From assembly GCA_002470825.1 (NCBI GenBank), contig DKOR01000035.1, positions 218,081-282,080 of the forward strand: a stretch of 64,000 nucleotides of DNA. The letters are read 5' to 3'. The notes beneath the pieces are model-generated. The model was not told the DNA's origin, made no database searches, and worked only from the letters and a program-made list of their open reading frames with translations. Positions 1 through 9,528 of the stretch are shown piece after piece; the first letter of the stretch is position 1, and each line of letters starts with the position of its first letter. The translations under genes were made by a program, and so were the position numbers. The stretch is from Thiotrichaceae bacterium UBA7357 (GTDB lineage Bacteria; Pseudomonadota; Gammaproteobacteria; Eutrophobiales; Eutrophobiaceae).

Positions 1-2
1 AT

Positions 3-176
3 TTTTCTTTTTCTTGGAAATGGATAAACACAACTTTACTACCCGTATGGGAACCATTAGTACTCGGTTCTTTTATACTGGGGACAATTTGTTCGCTATT
101 GACATACTTCGCTATTCGATTAGTTTGGCGGATAAATGCTGTTAATAAATGGGAAAGTAGACACCGAATAAAATAA
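3..176 (+). CDS. DUF2062 domain protein, C-terminal part (5' end outside window)
   Basis: The frame is open from the left edge and ends with TAA at 174-176. The visible 57 residues contain a Pro-Leu-x-x-Gly-Ser turn, one hydrophobic membrane segment and a basic tail rich in Arg, Lys and Trp, which is typical of the end of DUF2062 membrane proteins. Genes of this family often sit beside lolCDE in gammaproteobacteria, as here, where it converges on lolD. Function of the family is unknown. The call rests on a short fragment plus context. Confidence 0.7.
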   Translation, partial: FSFSWKWINTTLLPVWEPLVLGSFILGTICSLLTYFAIRLVWRINAVNKWESRHRIK

Positions 177-188
177 TATGTTCTGTAG

Positions 189-869
189 TCACTGCTCCTC
201 CAAAAAACCTTCTTTCAATTTTAAAACTCGATCTGCACGACGTGAGAGTGACATATTATGTGTGACCATGATTAAACTAGTGCCCAAACTTTGATTTAAT
301 TCTAAAATTAGTTCAAAAACTTGCTCTGCTGTTTTTTCATCCAGATTACCTGTTGGTTCATCAGCTAAAATGCATGTGGGCTCTGTGACTAATGCCCTGG
401 CAATAGCTGCACGTTGTCGTTCACCACCGGATAACTCTCCCGGTTTATGTTGTGCTCGTTTCGATAATCCCACCTTATTCAACAAGTTTGACGCCTTATC
501 TAATGATTCTTCCTTATTATCGCGTCTTATTAACAGTGGCATTGCAATATTTTCAAGAGCAGTGAACTCGTCTAAAAGGTGATGGAATTGATAAACAAAG
601 CCAAGATATTGATTGCGTAGCTCACCTCGTTGCTTATCATTTAGTTTTCCCATGTTTTTATTATTAATAAATACTTCACCTTTATCAGGCATATCAAGAC
701 CGCCTAATAAGTGCAGTAAAGTGCTTTTACCCGAACCTGAGGTACCGATAATCGCAATACTTTGATTTGACTTAATAATCAAATCAATACCTTTTAAAAC
801 TTCTACTAGAAGTTCACCTTCATTAAAAGATTTACTAAGGTTTTTAGTTTCGATTAGAGCATCACTCAT
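189..869 (-). CDS. lolD: Lipoprotein-releasing ABC transporter ATPase LolD
   Basis: ATPase of the inner-membrane complex that extracts outer-membrane lipoproteins and hands them to LolA. At 226 residues it has the usual LolD length. The Walker A motif GTSGSGKST lies at 42-50, the ABC signature LSGGE at 146-150, Walker B ILADE at 167-171 and the H-loop His at 205. The stretch YQFHHLL at about 93-99 is characteristic of LolD rather than of other small ABC ATPases. Its start overlaps the end of the permease gene by 8 bases, so the two are probably translationally coupled. Confidence 0.96.
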   Translation of the reverse strand: MSDALIETKNLSKSFNEGELLVEVLKGIDLIIKSNQSIAIIGTSGSGKSTLLHLLGGLDMPDKGEVFINNKNMGKLNDKQRGELRNQYLGFVYQFHHLLDEFTALENIAMPLLIRRDNKEESLDKASNLLNKVGLSKRAQHKPGELSGGERQRAAIARALVTEPTCILADEPTGNLDEKTAEQVFELILELNQSLGTSLIMVTHNMSLSRRADRVLKLKEGFLEEQ

Positions 870-2106
870 AACGTAATGCCTCTGCAGGTTGTGTTTTCGC
901 AGCTCGAAGTGCGGGATAGATGGTGGCTAACAAACATAATACAAAAGCTACAATACTAATTGTAACAACATCATTCCAATGCATGTCGGAAGGGAGCTCA
1001 CTGATATAATAAACATCCGCCGATAAGAATTTTTGACCTAACATCGATTCTATAGCTGGCACAATTGTTTCTATATTCGTAGCTAACCAGACACCAGTAA
1101 TCACTCCAAATACTACACCAACAAAACCAATAATCGTTCCTTGAATTATAAATATTTTTAATATGCTGTTAGGGCTTGCACCTAATGTACGCAATACGGC
1201 TATATCAGATTGTTTATCAGAAACCATCATCACTAATGTTGAAATGATATTAAACGCAGCAACAGCAACAATTAGTAATAGTATTACAAACATCACAGTC
1301 TTCTCTGTTTTAAGTGCCCGAAAGAAGTTAGCATGACGTTGTGTCCAATCAACTACCCAATATCTACCGGGTAATTGAGCAGCAACCTCTCGACTAATAA
1401 TTGGAGCTTTCAGTATATTGTTTGTTTTCAAACGTAACCCTGTAGGCCCTTTCTTACGAAACAAACGAAAGGCGTCATTCATATGAATCAATACTAAAGC
1501 ACTATCAAACTCATGCATACCAACTTGAAAGATACCTACCAAGGTAAATCGTTTTAAACGTGGCAATATACCAGCTGGAGTAATATTAGCCTGAGGTGCA
1601 ATAAGTGTCACTTTGTCACCAAGAATCACGCCTAGTTTCATTGCGAGTTCTTTACCCAATACGATATTAAAATCACCCTCTTTTAGTTCCTCAATATTAC
1701 CTAGAACCATATTCTCTATAACTTTAGAAACTTTAGGTTCTTCACTCGGTAAAATTCCTCTAATAATCGTTCCATTAACACGCTTATTTTTCACTAACAT
1801 GCCTTCAGCATGAAAATAAGGGGCAACACCGATAACATCAGGGTGTGACAGAACTTCATTAGCTATTGGTCGCCAATCATTTAGAATATTACCGTCTCCG
1901 CTTACTGTAGCATGTGAAGCCATGCCTAAAATGCGCTCTTTCAATTCTTTCTCAAAGCCATTCATGACGGAGAGTACGGTTATTAACGCCATCACACCCA
2001 ATCCCACACCAATCATTGAAGTTAAGGAAATAAAAGAAATAAAGTGATTGCGACGACGGGCACGCACATAACGCAACCCAATTAGAGCTTCAAATGAATT
2101 CAACAT
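862..2106 (-). CDS. Lipoprotein-releasing ABC transporter permease (LolC/LolE family, possibly LolF)
   Basis: Membrane subunit of the Lol complex, 414 residues. One N-terminal transmembrane helix (about 20-45) is followed by a large periplasmic MacB-like domain and three C-terminal helices (about 270-400), the FtsX-type architecture. The N-terminus, with a run of Arg just before FISFISLTSMIGVGLGVM, is typical of LolC/LolE. Only this one permease gene accompanies lolD; the next upstream gene is the divergent tsaB. It may therefore be a LolF-type permease that works as a homodimer, but a second permease elsewhere in the genome cannot be excluded. It is the first gene of a two-gene operon with lolD. 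Confidence 0.93.
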   Translation of the reverse strand: MLNSFEALIGLRYVRARRRNHFISFISLTSMIGVGLGVMALITVLSVMNGFEKELKERILGMASHATVSGDGNILNDWRPIANEVLSHPDVIGVAPYFHAEGMLVKNKRVNGTIIRGILPSEEPKVSKVIENMVLGNIEELKEGDFNIVLGKELAMKLGVILGDKVTLIAPQANITPAGILPRLKRFTLVGIFQVGMHEFDSALVLIHMNDAFRLFRKKGPTGLRLKTNNILKAPIISREVAAQLPGRYWVVDWTQRHANFFRALKTEKTVMFVILLLIVAVAAFNIISTLVMMVSDKQSDIAVLRTLGASPNSILKIFIIQGTIIGFVGVVFGVITGVWLATNIETIVPAIESMLGQKFLSADVYYISELPSDMHWNDVVTISIVAFVLCLLATIYPALRAAKTQPAEALRYE

Positions 2107-2501
2107 AACAACAGATTATAGATTGGTTATTCAACGCTTGTAACTAAATTAACTAAAGTTATTAAAAAATAGCATTAGATAAACATAATTATAGAGATAA
2201 TAAGCTTACTCCAACGTTATTTTAAGGTACTGTTTTTGATGAATAAAACCCTATACGCGCATTAATAATGTCGTTAACTGATAATCATCGCATAGATATA
2301 GCCACCCATTTTAATTAAGTTGCTTTAGACAAAGTGTCTGAGAATGTAATACCAAACTTAGTTCTCACCTTCATAAATAATATTCGTTACGATTAATTTA
2401 TTTTTAATTTTAGAAGACATATATGTTGATCGTTTATAACTGCTGTTGTATTTTTATTAAAGCATATTTACAAAATTTCAAGACAATCTATAAAAGTATT
2501 G
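2107..2501. other. AT-rich intergenic region between divergent lol permease and tsaB
   Basis: About 395 bases between two divergently transcribed genes. It must carry both promoters, but I see no convincing paired -35/-10 boxes, no strong hairpin and no recognisable gene remnant. Confidence 0.5.
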
Positions 2502-3167
2502 ATGAATATTTTAGCCATAGAAACAGCCACAGAAGGATGTTCTGCTGCGCTTGAGACAGATAATAGTTGTATTCATCGTTTTCGGGTTTCTCCAAGGAGA
2601 CATACCGAGTTAATCCTGCCAATGGTAGATGAACTACTTCACGAAGCAAATATACATATGCGGGCTCTTGATGCTATTGCCTTTGGTAGAGGTCCTGGTT
2701 CTTTTACAGGTGTGCGGATAGCTATTGGAATCATACAAGGTCTTGCTTTTGCACATGATACACCTGTCATCCCTGTTTCAAGTCTAAATGCACTAGCTCA
2801 ACATTATGTTGACAGACATACTCATGTAGCAACAGCCATTGATGCACGCATGCAAGAAATTTACTGGGGACTTTTTAAGAGAAATGATCAGGGAATGATG
2901 CAACAAGTTATGGAAGAAGTGGTGTGTTCACCTACGTCACTTCCTGAACTCCCCGAAGGAGATTGGTTCGGTGCTGGTACGGGATGGAACGCCTATAATG
3001 AAGAACTCAAATCACAGTTTAATTCACATTTAATTGGATATTCAGATGATGTGTTCCCATCAGCAAAGGATATTATTCCCTTGGCGAAATCGGCTTACAT
3101 TGAAGGCAATGTAATACCTGTTGAATTAGCTTTACCAGTATATTTGAGAAATAAAGTTGTTAATTGA
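2502..3167 (+). CDS. tsaB: tRNA threonylcarbamoyladenosine biosynthesis protein TsaB
   Basis: Partner of TsaD, TsaE and TsaC in making the universal t6A37 modification of ANN-decoding tRNAs. The ASKHA-fold N-terminus MNILAIETATEGCSAAL and the motif GRGPGSFTGVRIAIG near residue 70 are diagnostic. Length is 221 residues against about 230 for E. coli. I chose the ATG at 2502; a TTG directly before it could add one residue. It stands alone on the plus strand and converges on the phosphodiesterase gene with 7 bases between the stops. Confidence 0.93.
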   Translation: MNILAIETATEGCSAALETDNSCIHRFRVSPRRHTELILPMVDELLHEANIHMRALDAIAFGRGPGSFTGVRIAIGIIQGLAFAHDTPVIPVSSLNALAQHYVDRHTHVATAIDARMQEIYWGLFKRNDQGMMQQVMEEVVCSPTSLPELPEGDWFGAGTGWNAYNEELKSQFNSHLIGYSDDVFPSAKDIIPLAKSAYIEGNVIPVELALPVYLRNKVVN

Positions 3168-3174
3168 AATAAAA

Positions 3175-3975
3175 TCAATCGCTTATATATATAACATTTG
3201 AGCTAATCACCCCATCATTTCCAAGAATTAATTTTCTATAGGCGGGTGCCTTATCATCAATAATAAACTCAGTACTGCCGGGTTTAAACTGTAAACAGGT
3301 AGATGGTGTACCAAGTAGTTTTGCATGAGTAGTTGAATCTTCAAATTCCTGATGAATATGACCCCAGATAATTCCTCGTACTTGTTTATGGTCATCGATA
3401 AGACTTAAAAAATATTTTGCGTTAGTCAAAGACATTGCATCCATCCAACTACTATTTATTAATACCGGAGGGTGATGAAGTGCAATCAAGGTATTCGTAT
3501 CCTCATAAACTTCAAGACTTCTTTGTAAAAAAGATAGTTCCGCATGAGATAATTCTCCACCATTTTTTCCTCTCACACATGTGTTTAAAAGTATGATTAC
3601 CCAATCATCAAATTTAATTATATTTCCTGTACCATACCCATTTAAACCCATGATATATTTCATTAACTCTGGCACATCATGGTTACCAGGCAATATAAAA
3701 ATTGGTGTTGTGATTATTGATAAATGATCAGCTAGCTTTTGGTAAGAGGCACTTGTGGGTTCGTGAACCAAGTCACCCGTCAACAATATTAAATCGACAT
3801 CGCTTTCAGACTCTATTATTTTATTTATAACACGCATCAAACTCGCTGAGGTGTCATAGTCATTAAATGATGATGTTCCATCATCAAATATGTGAGTATC
3901 GGTTATCTGTATAACACTGATTCTATTGGAAAATTTCTGACTTAGCCTAGTTTTTTTTTCAGTAGATTCCATCAT
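3175..3975 (-). CDS. cpdA: CpdA-like 3',5'-cyclic-nucleotide phosphodiesterase (class III metallophosphoesterase)
   Basis: Binuclear-metal phosphoesterase of 266 residues. All metal-ligand motifs are visible: DTH (26-28), GDLVHE (67-72), GNHD (97-100), HHPP (167-170) and WGHIH (204-208). In E. coli the homologue hydrolyses cAMP. Length and motif spacing match CpdA, but class III enzymes vary in substrate, so cAMP specificity is an inference. Two ATG codons start the frame and either may be used. Confidence 0.82.
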   Translation of the reverse strand: MMESTEKKTRLSQKFSNRISVIQITDTHIFDDGTSSFNDYDTSASLMRVINKIIESESDVDLILLTGDLVHEPTSASYQKLADHLSIITTPIFILPGNHDVPELMKYIMGLNGYGTGNIIKFDDWVIILLNTCVRGKNGGELSHAELSFLQRSLEVYEDTNTLIALHHPPVLINSSWMDAMSLTNAKYFLSLIDDHKQVRGIIWGHIHQEFEDSTTHAKLLGTPSTCLQFKPGSTEFIIDDKAPAYRKLILGNDGVISSNVIYISD

Positions 3976-4095
3976 TATTCTATCAACCTAAATTATAAAT
4001 AATCTTATTATCCTGTAACTATTTATGCTTATTAGTTCGGTGATATTCATTAAGTAAAACGGATATAAGAGCACATAAGATATAATAAGTGAGAC

Positions 4096-4116
4096 TAGCA
4101 AGGAGTAATCTTGCTA
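4096..4116. repeat. Perfect 7-bp inverted repeat
   Basis: TAGCAAG and CTTGCTA flank the 7-base loop GAGTAAT. No T-run follows on either strand, so it is not a classical terminator. A 24-codon ATG frame (4117-4191, plus strand) begins right after it, with AAGGAG inside the hairpin. I could not assign a function to either element. Confidence 0.35.
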
Positions 4117-4230
4117 ATGAAAAATATTAAAATCAAGCCTTTTTTGGTTCGTCCTATCGAATACAAAACACGGACAATAGCCACATAAGGTTGTTTCTAT
4201 TACATATATGAGTCAGATAGTAATAGAGTA

Positions 4231-6135
4231 CTAATTAAAAAAAATTCTAACATCGTCTAAAACATGTGTCATCGGCATTGGTGGTAACGCTCTGATAATA
4301 CGCTTGCCATAAACTTTTGTTACCACGCGTTTATCACAAATCACACAGACACCACGATCAGTAACATCTCTAATCAATCTTCCAACACCTTGTTTTAAAC
4401 CTATAGCAGCTTGAGGTACTTGATAATCCATAAAAGGATTCATACCTTTTTTACTATAGTGATTTAATCGCGCTTGTAATACAGGATCGTCCGGGCTGGC
4501 GAATGGCAATTTGTCAATCACAACTAATGATAAAGCCTCACCTTTCACATCAACCCCCTCCCAAAAGCTACTAGTTCCGAGTAGTACGGCATGCTCTGTA
4601 TCTCGAAACTGATTTAATAATTCTGAACGTGGTGTCTGTCCTTGGATAAGTATAGGATATTTGATTTTCTTTGATAAAATATTTGCAGATTTTTTTAATG
4701 CTTGATGACTAGTAAATAAAATAAAGGCATGTCCTTGACTATACGAGAGTAACTTTATCGTTCTTTCTATAAAGGCATCAAAATATTTAAACTGATTCGG
4801 ATCGGGAAGATCTAGTGGCACATATAAACAGGTCTGTTTTTGATAATCAAAAGGACTATTCCAAACATGAGTCTGACATTCTTCAAGACCAAGTTGTCTA
4901 CTGTAATAATTAAAATCATCGTTTATAGCTAGAGTTGCCGACGTAAATATACTTATCGCATTATATTCATTAAGTCGCTTCTGAAAAGTCTCAGATATAT
5001 TGACTGGCGTATGATTTAAGTACAGGTGATGTCCACGTATTTCTATCCAGCGAATGGACTCTTCTTTATTGGTTTCGATATAAACATCGATAAAATTATA
5101 TTGTGCCTTACCACGTTGCCAGCAATTATCTAATAACTTCCCACGTTGAGAGACATTTTCAAGAATATCGAGAACAATTTGAAAAGAAATCATCATCTTT
5201 GTTAATTCAACTGAAAGTAATGAGTTTTCCCAAACTTCTAACCAATTGAGACGCTTATCTTCCCGACTAAAAACTAAGCGTACATCGCGTATCTCTTTCT
5301 CAAACTTAGCTAATGCACCTTCTAGTTGCTGCATATCACCGGCTTCTTCACGATCTGCTATTTTTATATCCGTAATCAATTCTAATAATTGACGACTACT
5401 AATTGTTTGACTGAAATATGTAGAGGCTAATTCGGGTAGTTGATGTGCTTCATCAAAGATAATAACATCAGCCATTGGTAATACTTCTCCAAAACCTTTT
5501 TCTCGCAAACTCATATCGGATAATAGTAGATGATGATTAGTAATCACCAAATCTGACTCTAATGCAGCCTTTCTGTTTTTAAAGACAAAGCAATCATTGA
5601 AGCTCGGACAAGATTGACCTAGACAATTTTCTATTGTTGAAGTTATTTTTGATCTAATCACAGAATTTTCTTCAATCATGACTAACTCATTGATATCTCC
5701 TGTTTTGGTTGAAGAAGACCATTGTACAACTTCTTGTAAATCAGACATATTTTGATAGTTCAGGTCTTTAGTATTGTGGATGAGTGTCTCCATATGATGA
5801 AGACATAGATAATTTGAACGACCTTTTAGGACCATAGTTGTTACTACTGAAGCGACTGCTTCAATCGCGAGTGGTAAATCTTTTTGATACAGTTGATCTT
5901 GTAAATGTCGAGTCCCTGTAGAAATAATCACTTTTTGTTTGGATAATAAGGCCGGCACCAGATATGCAATGGTTTTACCTGTGCCTGTACCTGCTTCACA
6001 AACTAAGTTTTTACCTTTTGATATCGTTGAGAATATCTTATGAGCCATGTCTTCCTGCTCTGTTCGATGCTGATAATCATCAATCAAGTTTGATAATGAT
6101 CCATCTTTAGAAAAAATATCTTTAACTTTTGTCAT
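4231..6135 (-). CDS. yoaA: ATP-dependent DNA helicase YoaA (DinG/XPD family)
   Basis: Iron-sulfur superfamily 2 helicase, 634 residues, close to E. coli YoaA, which helps tolerate stalled replication forks. Walker A EAGTGTGKT is at 47-55 and the DEAH box at 229-232. Four cysteines suited to a 4Fe-4S cluster lie at 111, 171, 176 and 182, as in XPD and DinG. Motif III SATLA and the C-terminal motif VGRLIRD are present. It is a single gene with long gaps on both sides. Confidence 0.92.
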   Translation of the reverse strand: MTKVKDIFSKDGSLSNLIDDYQHRTEQEDMAHKIFSTISKGKNLVCEAGTGTGKTIAYLVPALLSKQKVIISTGTRHLQDQLYQKDLPLAIEAVASVVTTMVLKGRSNYLCLHHMETLIHNTKDLNYQNMSDLQEVVQWSSSTKTGDINELVMIEENSVIRSKITSTIENCLGQSCPSFNDCFVFKNRKAALESDLVITNHHLLLSDMSLREKGFGEVLPMADVIIFDEAHQLPELASTYFSQTISSRQLLELITDIKIADREEAGDMQQLEGALAKFEKEIRDVRLVFSREDKRLNWLEVWENSLLSVELTKMMISFQIVLDILENVSQRGKLLDNCWQRGKAQYNFIDVYIETNKEESIRWIEIRGHHLYLNHTPVNISETFQKRLNEYNAISIFTSATLAINDDFNYYSRQLGLEECQTHVWNSPFDYQKQTCLYVPLDLPDPNQFKYFDAFIERTIKLLSYSQGHAFILFTSHQALKKSANILSKKIKYPILIQGQTPRSELLNQFRDTEHAVLLGTSSFWEGVDVKGEALSLVVIDKLPFASPDDPVLQARLNHYSKKGMNPFMDYQVPQAAIGLKQGVGRLIRDVTDRGVCVICDKRVVTKVYGKRIIRALPPMPMTHVLDDVRIFFN

Positions 6136-6621
6136 AAAACATCGGAACGATCATATATAGATTGAAATCAAGGAAGGTTGGTTATTGTGGACAAAGATGT
6201 ATGAGTATTGTGTAAATTAGACTAAACCATATCGAGTATCAAATAATTCTGCCGTGTCAAAAAATACTTTAATGTCCATTTGAATTTTGCAATATTCATT
6301 TTTTATTTAGCACCAATATAATTGTGACTGATTTTAATCATATAAATTATAACTAGAATACCGACATCTCATTCTTGTTTGATATTGTTAGTCTCAACGA
6401 CGATATCTTCAACACTTTCTATTAAAAACACCCTGCTTCAGATGTTCACCTTTGAAATTCCATATATATCTTGATGCGTGGAGAGTACTCATAAACATTT
6501 TCATGATTCAGTAATAATTAAAGTATCAAAATATCATCTCATCCGGAATTTTAATTGTAAAAATAATTTTTTATCAGAAACAAGTCTCAAATAACTTATT
6601 AATTAACTACTCATAATCGAG
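6136..6621. other. Intergenic region, no gene called
   Basis: 486 AT-rich bases between yoaA and epmA. On the minus strand a short frame contains VFFDTAEL, reminiscent of aldo/keto reductases, but it is too short to call. A 7-bp hairpin (CTCATAA/TTATGAG, 6610-6628) overlaps the epmA stop and lacks a T-run. Confidence 0.4.
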
Positions 6622-7575
6622 TTATGAGTTCAATCTGAATGTATTCACTTCGTTAATATCATTTTTTTTAGACAAAACCATCAATAAACGATCAACCCCA
6701 ACTGCTACGCCAGAACATTCAGGTAAGCCTGCTCTAAGTGCCGCCAAAAATTTTTCATCCAATGGTGTTTCTGCTAAATTGTTTTTTCTTCTTGTAATCA
6801 ACTCTTTTTCAAATCGACTAACTTGCTCATCTGCATCGATTAGTTCATTAAAGCCATTAGCTATTTCCATTCCAGAAATAAATAACTCAAAACGTTCACT
6901 CACAAAAGGTTTACTTTGTTTGAGTGTCGCCAAGGCAGACATACACTCTGGATAGTCGTAAATAAAAAGAGGTTTGTGCTGCTCAATATTCTTTATGACA
7001 ACCTCAGAAAATAAAAAATCAAGCAAGGCATGTCGATCCTCAATAGCCTCTTCCCAGCCCTGTTTTCTACATAACTTCAGCAAGTGAATTGTAGCTACCG
7101 TATGAGGATCTATTTTTAGCGTTCTTTTAAATGATTCTGCATAAGTCATTTTTACGGGTGTCGCAAGCCCGATAGATTTTAATAACTCCCCCATCTCCTC
7201 CATAAGTTGATAGTAATCGAATCCTATGCGATACCATTCCAACATCATGAATTCTGTACTATGTCGCTTTCCTGATTCTTCATCACGAAATACATGTGCA
7301 ATTTGATAGATTGAGCCCAAACCTGCTGCAAGTAATCGCTTCATAGAAAATTCAGGAGACGTCTGTAAATAGAGCGTTGCATCGCTTTCTGCAGTGCATG
7401 ATGTTGTCATACTCTGGATATAAGGATCACTAGTACTAAAGTGACTAAGAATAGGCGTATCGACTTCCATAATTTTACGTATATTCATGAATTCTCGTAT
7501 CTGCTTCAGTAGGCTTGCTCGTTTTTTTATTGTTTTAAGGCTCGCGCTGGGTCGCCATGAAATTCCTGGAGTCAT
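6622..7575 (-). CDS. epmA: EF-P--(R)-beta-lysine ligase EpmA (lysyl-tRNA synthetase paralogue)
   Basis: Attaches (R)-beta-lysine to Lys34 of elongation factor P. The protein is a class II aminoacyl-tRNA synthetase catalytic core without an anticodon-binding domain, 317 residues against 325 in E. coli. The N-terminal WRPSASLKTIKKRA, motif 2 (FRDEESGKRHSTEFMMLEWY) and motif 3 (GVAVGVDRLL) are clear. It lies downstream of efp on the same strand with a gap of about 60 bases, so the enzyme is probably co-transcribed with its substrate. Confidence 0.95.
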   Translation of the reverse strand: MTPGISWRPSASLKTIKKRASLLKQIREFMNIRKIMEVDTPILSHFSTSDPYIQSMTTSCTAESDATLYLQTSPEFSMKRLLAAGLGSIYQIAHVFRDEESGKRHSTEFMMLEWYRIGFDYYQLMEEMGELLKSIGLATPVKMTYAESFKRTLKIDPHTVATIHLLKLCRKQGWEEAIEDRHALLDFLFSEVVIKNIEQHKPLFIYDYPECMSALATLKQSKPFVSERFELFISGMEIANGFNELIDADEQVSRFEKELITRRKNNLAETPLDEKFLAALRAGLPECSGVAVGVDRLLMVLSKKNDINEVNTFRLNS

Positions 7576-7638
7576 ATGTGAATAGGTCTAAATTAGTATT
7601 TAAAAACGATTTAATATCTATAAAAACTTGTCGTATAT

Positions 7639-8208
7639 TTATTCTTTTGCACGACTGATATACTCGCCAATTCGTGTATCAATTTTTAAGAGATCGCCAT
7701 TGTCAACAAAAAGTGGGACTTTCACGACAGCTCCTGTCTGAAGCATTGCAGGTTTTGAACCGCCTTGTGCCGTATCACCTTTTAGACCTGGATCAGTTTC
7801 GATAACCTCTAATACAACAAAATTCGGTGCTGCAACTGATAATGGTACGTCGTTCCAAAGGGTCACAAGACACATTTCTTCACCTATAATCCATTTCTTT
7901 GCGTCGCCAACAGCATTTGCATCGGCCTCACATTGTTCATAGCTATCTCTATTCATGAAATGCCACATCTCACCATCGTTATAGAGATATTGTAGATCTA
8001 GATCGACAACATCGGCACCTTCAACAGATTCACCTGACTTATACGTTTTCTCAAGTACTCGTCCTGTTTTAAGATTACGCATCTTAACCCGGTTAAATGC
8101 CTGTCCTTTGCCCGGTTTAACAAACTCGTTATCGATAATTGAACATGGATCACTCTCAATCATTATTTTAAGACCTGATTTGAACTCGTTGGTGGTATAA
8201 GTCGCCAT
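7639..8208 (-). CDS. efp: Translation elongation factor P
   Basis: Relieves ribosome stalling at polyproline stretches. I chose the ATG at 8208, giving 189 residues and the canonical MATY N-terminus, rather than the ATG five codons upstream. The KOW-like N-domain carries the loop KPGKGQ with the modification target at Lys34, which is the residue modified by EpmA/EpmB. The C-terminal GDTAQGGSKPA motif of domain III is present. Its neighbours epmA and epmB complete the beta-lysylation pathway. Confidence 0.96.
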   Translation of the reverse strand: MATYTTNEFKSGLKIMIESDPCSIIDNEFVKPGKGQAFNRVKMRNLKTGRVLEKTYKSGESVEGADVVDLDLQYLYNDGEMWHFMNRDSYEQCEADANAVGDAKKWIIGEEMCLVTLWNDVPLSVAAPNFVVLEVIETDPGLKGDTAQGGSKPAMLQTGAVVKVPLFVDNGDLLKIDTRIGEYISRAKE

Positions 8209-8399
8209 TCTGTCCTCTTTCAAATATAGTTATTACATATAAGAATGTTGTGAAAGCTGCTGAAGTAAGCTAAATAATTAGAATTCTCAGTTTATATAAA
8301 TGCATAGGCATATTGAACCTACTTCAGCCATAATCTAAGTAGCACTAAAATCATCACACTTTCTAAAAGTGAAATATCATACATGGAACCTAATTAATA

Positions 8400-9404
8400 A
8401 TGCAGTCTTTATCTTGGCAAAAACAACTAGCACAATCAATACGACATCCCGCTGATTTACTTGAATTTGTCGGTTTAGGACCTAGCTTGATTGGATATAG
8501 CCGACAAGCAATAACTCAATTCTCTGTCAAAGTGCCCCATGCTTTCGCCAAACGCATTAAAAAAAATGATCCAAACGATCCTATTTTACGCCAGATATTT
8601 CCATATAAAGCTGAAGATGATGAAGTAATTGATTACGTTAATGATCCTCTAGCTGAATTAAATATTCAACCTGAACAAGGTTTATTACAAAAATATAATA
8701 ATCGTGTTTTATTAATTACAACAGGTGCATGTGCTGTGCACTGTCGCTACTGCTTCAGGAGACATTATCCTTATCAAGAGTCATCTGCAACAAGCAAACA
8801 TTGGCAAGCATCGCTAGAGCACATCAAGAATGATTCAAGTATTGAAGAAGTAATACTCAGCGGAGGCGACCCTCTAACGTTATCAGATCAGCGTTTAGAA
8901 AAATTGTGTTCATCACTTGCAACAATTAAACATATAAAACGAATACGCTTCCATACAAGACTACCTGTTGTAATACCTGCGCGCATTACTACTGCATTAC
9001 TCAATAACATAACAGGCAATGGCCAGTCGATAATCTTCGTTATACATACAAATCATGCAAACGAACTAGACAATACAGTTTCATTTGCTATTAAACGATT
9101 ACAAGAATTTGGCATACTAGTTTTAAATCAGTCGGTGCTATTGAAAGGCATTAATGATTCTGTTGAAACATTAATTCATCTATCAGAACAACTTATCGAA
9201 AATAATGTTGTGCCCTATTACCTTCATATGTTGGATCCTATTGCTGGCGGAGCACACTATGATATACCACTTAAACAAGCTCAAGAGTTCATACAAGATA
9301 TGCAGGATAGAGTCTCTGGCTATCTAATTCCTAAATTAGTAAAGGAAGAGATTGGCACCGCAAGCAAAACATCAATGACTGATCAAGTCTTAAGTAAAAC
9401 TTGA
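8400..9404 (+). CDS. epmB: EF-P lysine 2,3-aminomutase EpmB
   Basis: Radical SAM and PLP enzyme that converts L-alpha-lysine to (R)-beta-lysine for EF-P. The CxxxCxxC cluster motif is C111, C115 and C118 in the context CAVHCRYCFRRH. The SGGDPLTL glycine motif follows near 155, and the PLP-lysine region lies toward the C-terminus. Length 334 matches E. coli YjeK (342). It is divergent from efp across 191 bases, a usual arrangement. Confidence 0.94.
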   Translation: MQSLSWQKQLAQSIRHPADLLEFVGLGPSLIGYSRQAITQFSVKVPHAFAKRIKKNDPNDPILRQIFPYKAEDDEVIDYVNDPLAELNIQPEQGLLQKYNNRVLLITTGACAVHCRYCFRRHYPYQESSATSKHWQASLEHIKNDSSIEEVILSGGDPLTLSDQRLEKLCSSLATIKHIKRIRFHTRLPVVIPARITTALLNNITGNGQSIIFVIHTNHANELDNTVSFAIKRLQEFGILVLNQSVLLKGINDSVETLIHLSEQLIENNVVPYYLHMLDPIAGGAHYDIPLKQAQEFIQDMQDRVSGYLIPKLVKEEIGTASKTSMTDQVLSKT

Positions 9405-9528
9405 TGCAGCCATCAATCAAGATGAGCACGAGGCATAGCTTTTCTTAATGCTAAAAAGTTTCAAAATTTTATAGCTCATCTTACAATCTACTTCTTGATA
9501 TGAACTGTATCTTTCATAATTTTGTACA

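Noticed and set aside
6190..6300. Minus-strand text VFFDTAEL resembling an aldo/keto reductase motif
   Set aside because: The match is about eight residues with no flanking support; it may be a relic but cannot be called.
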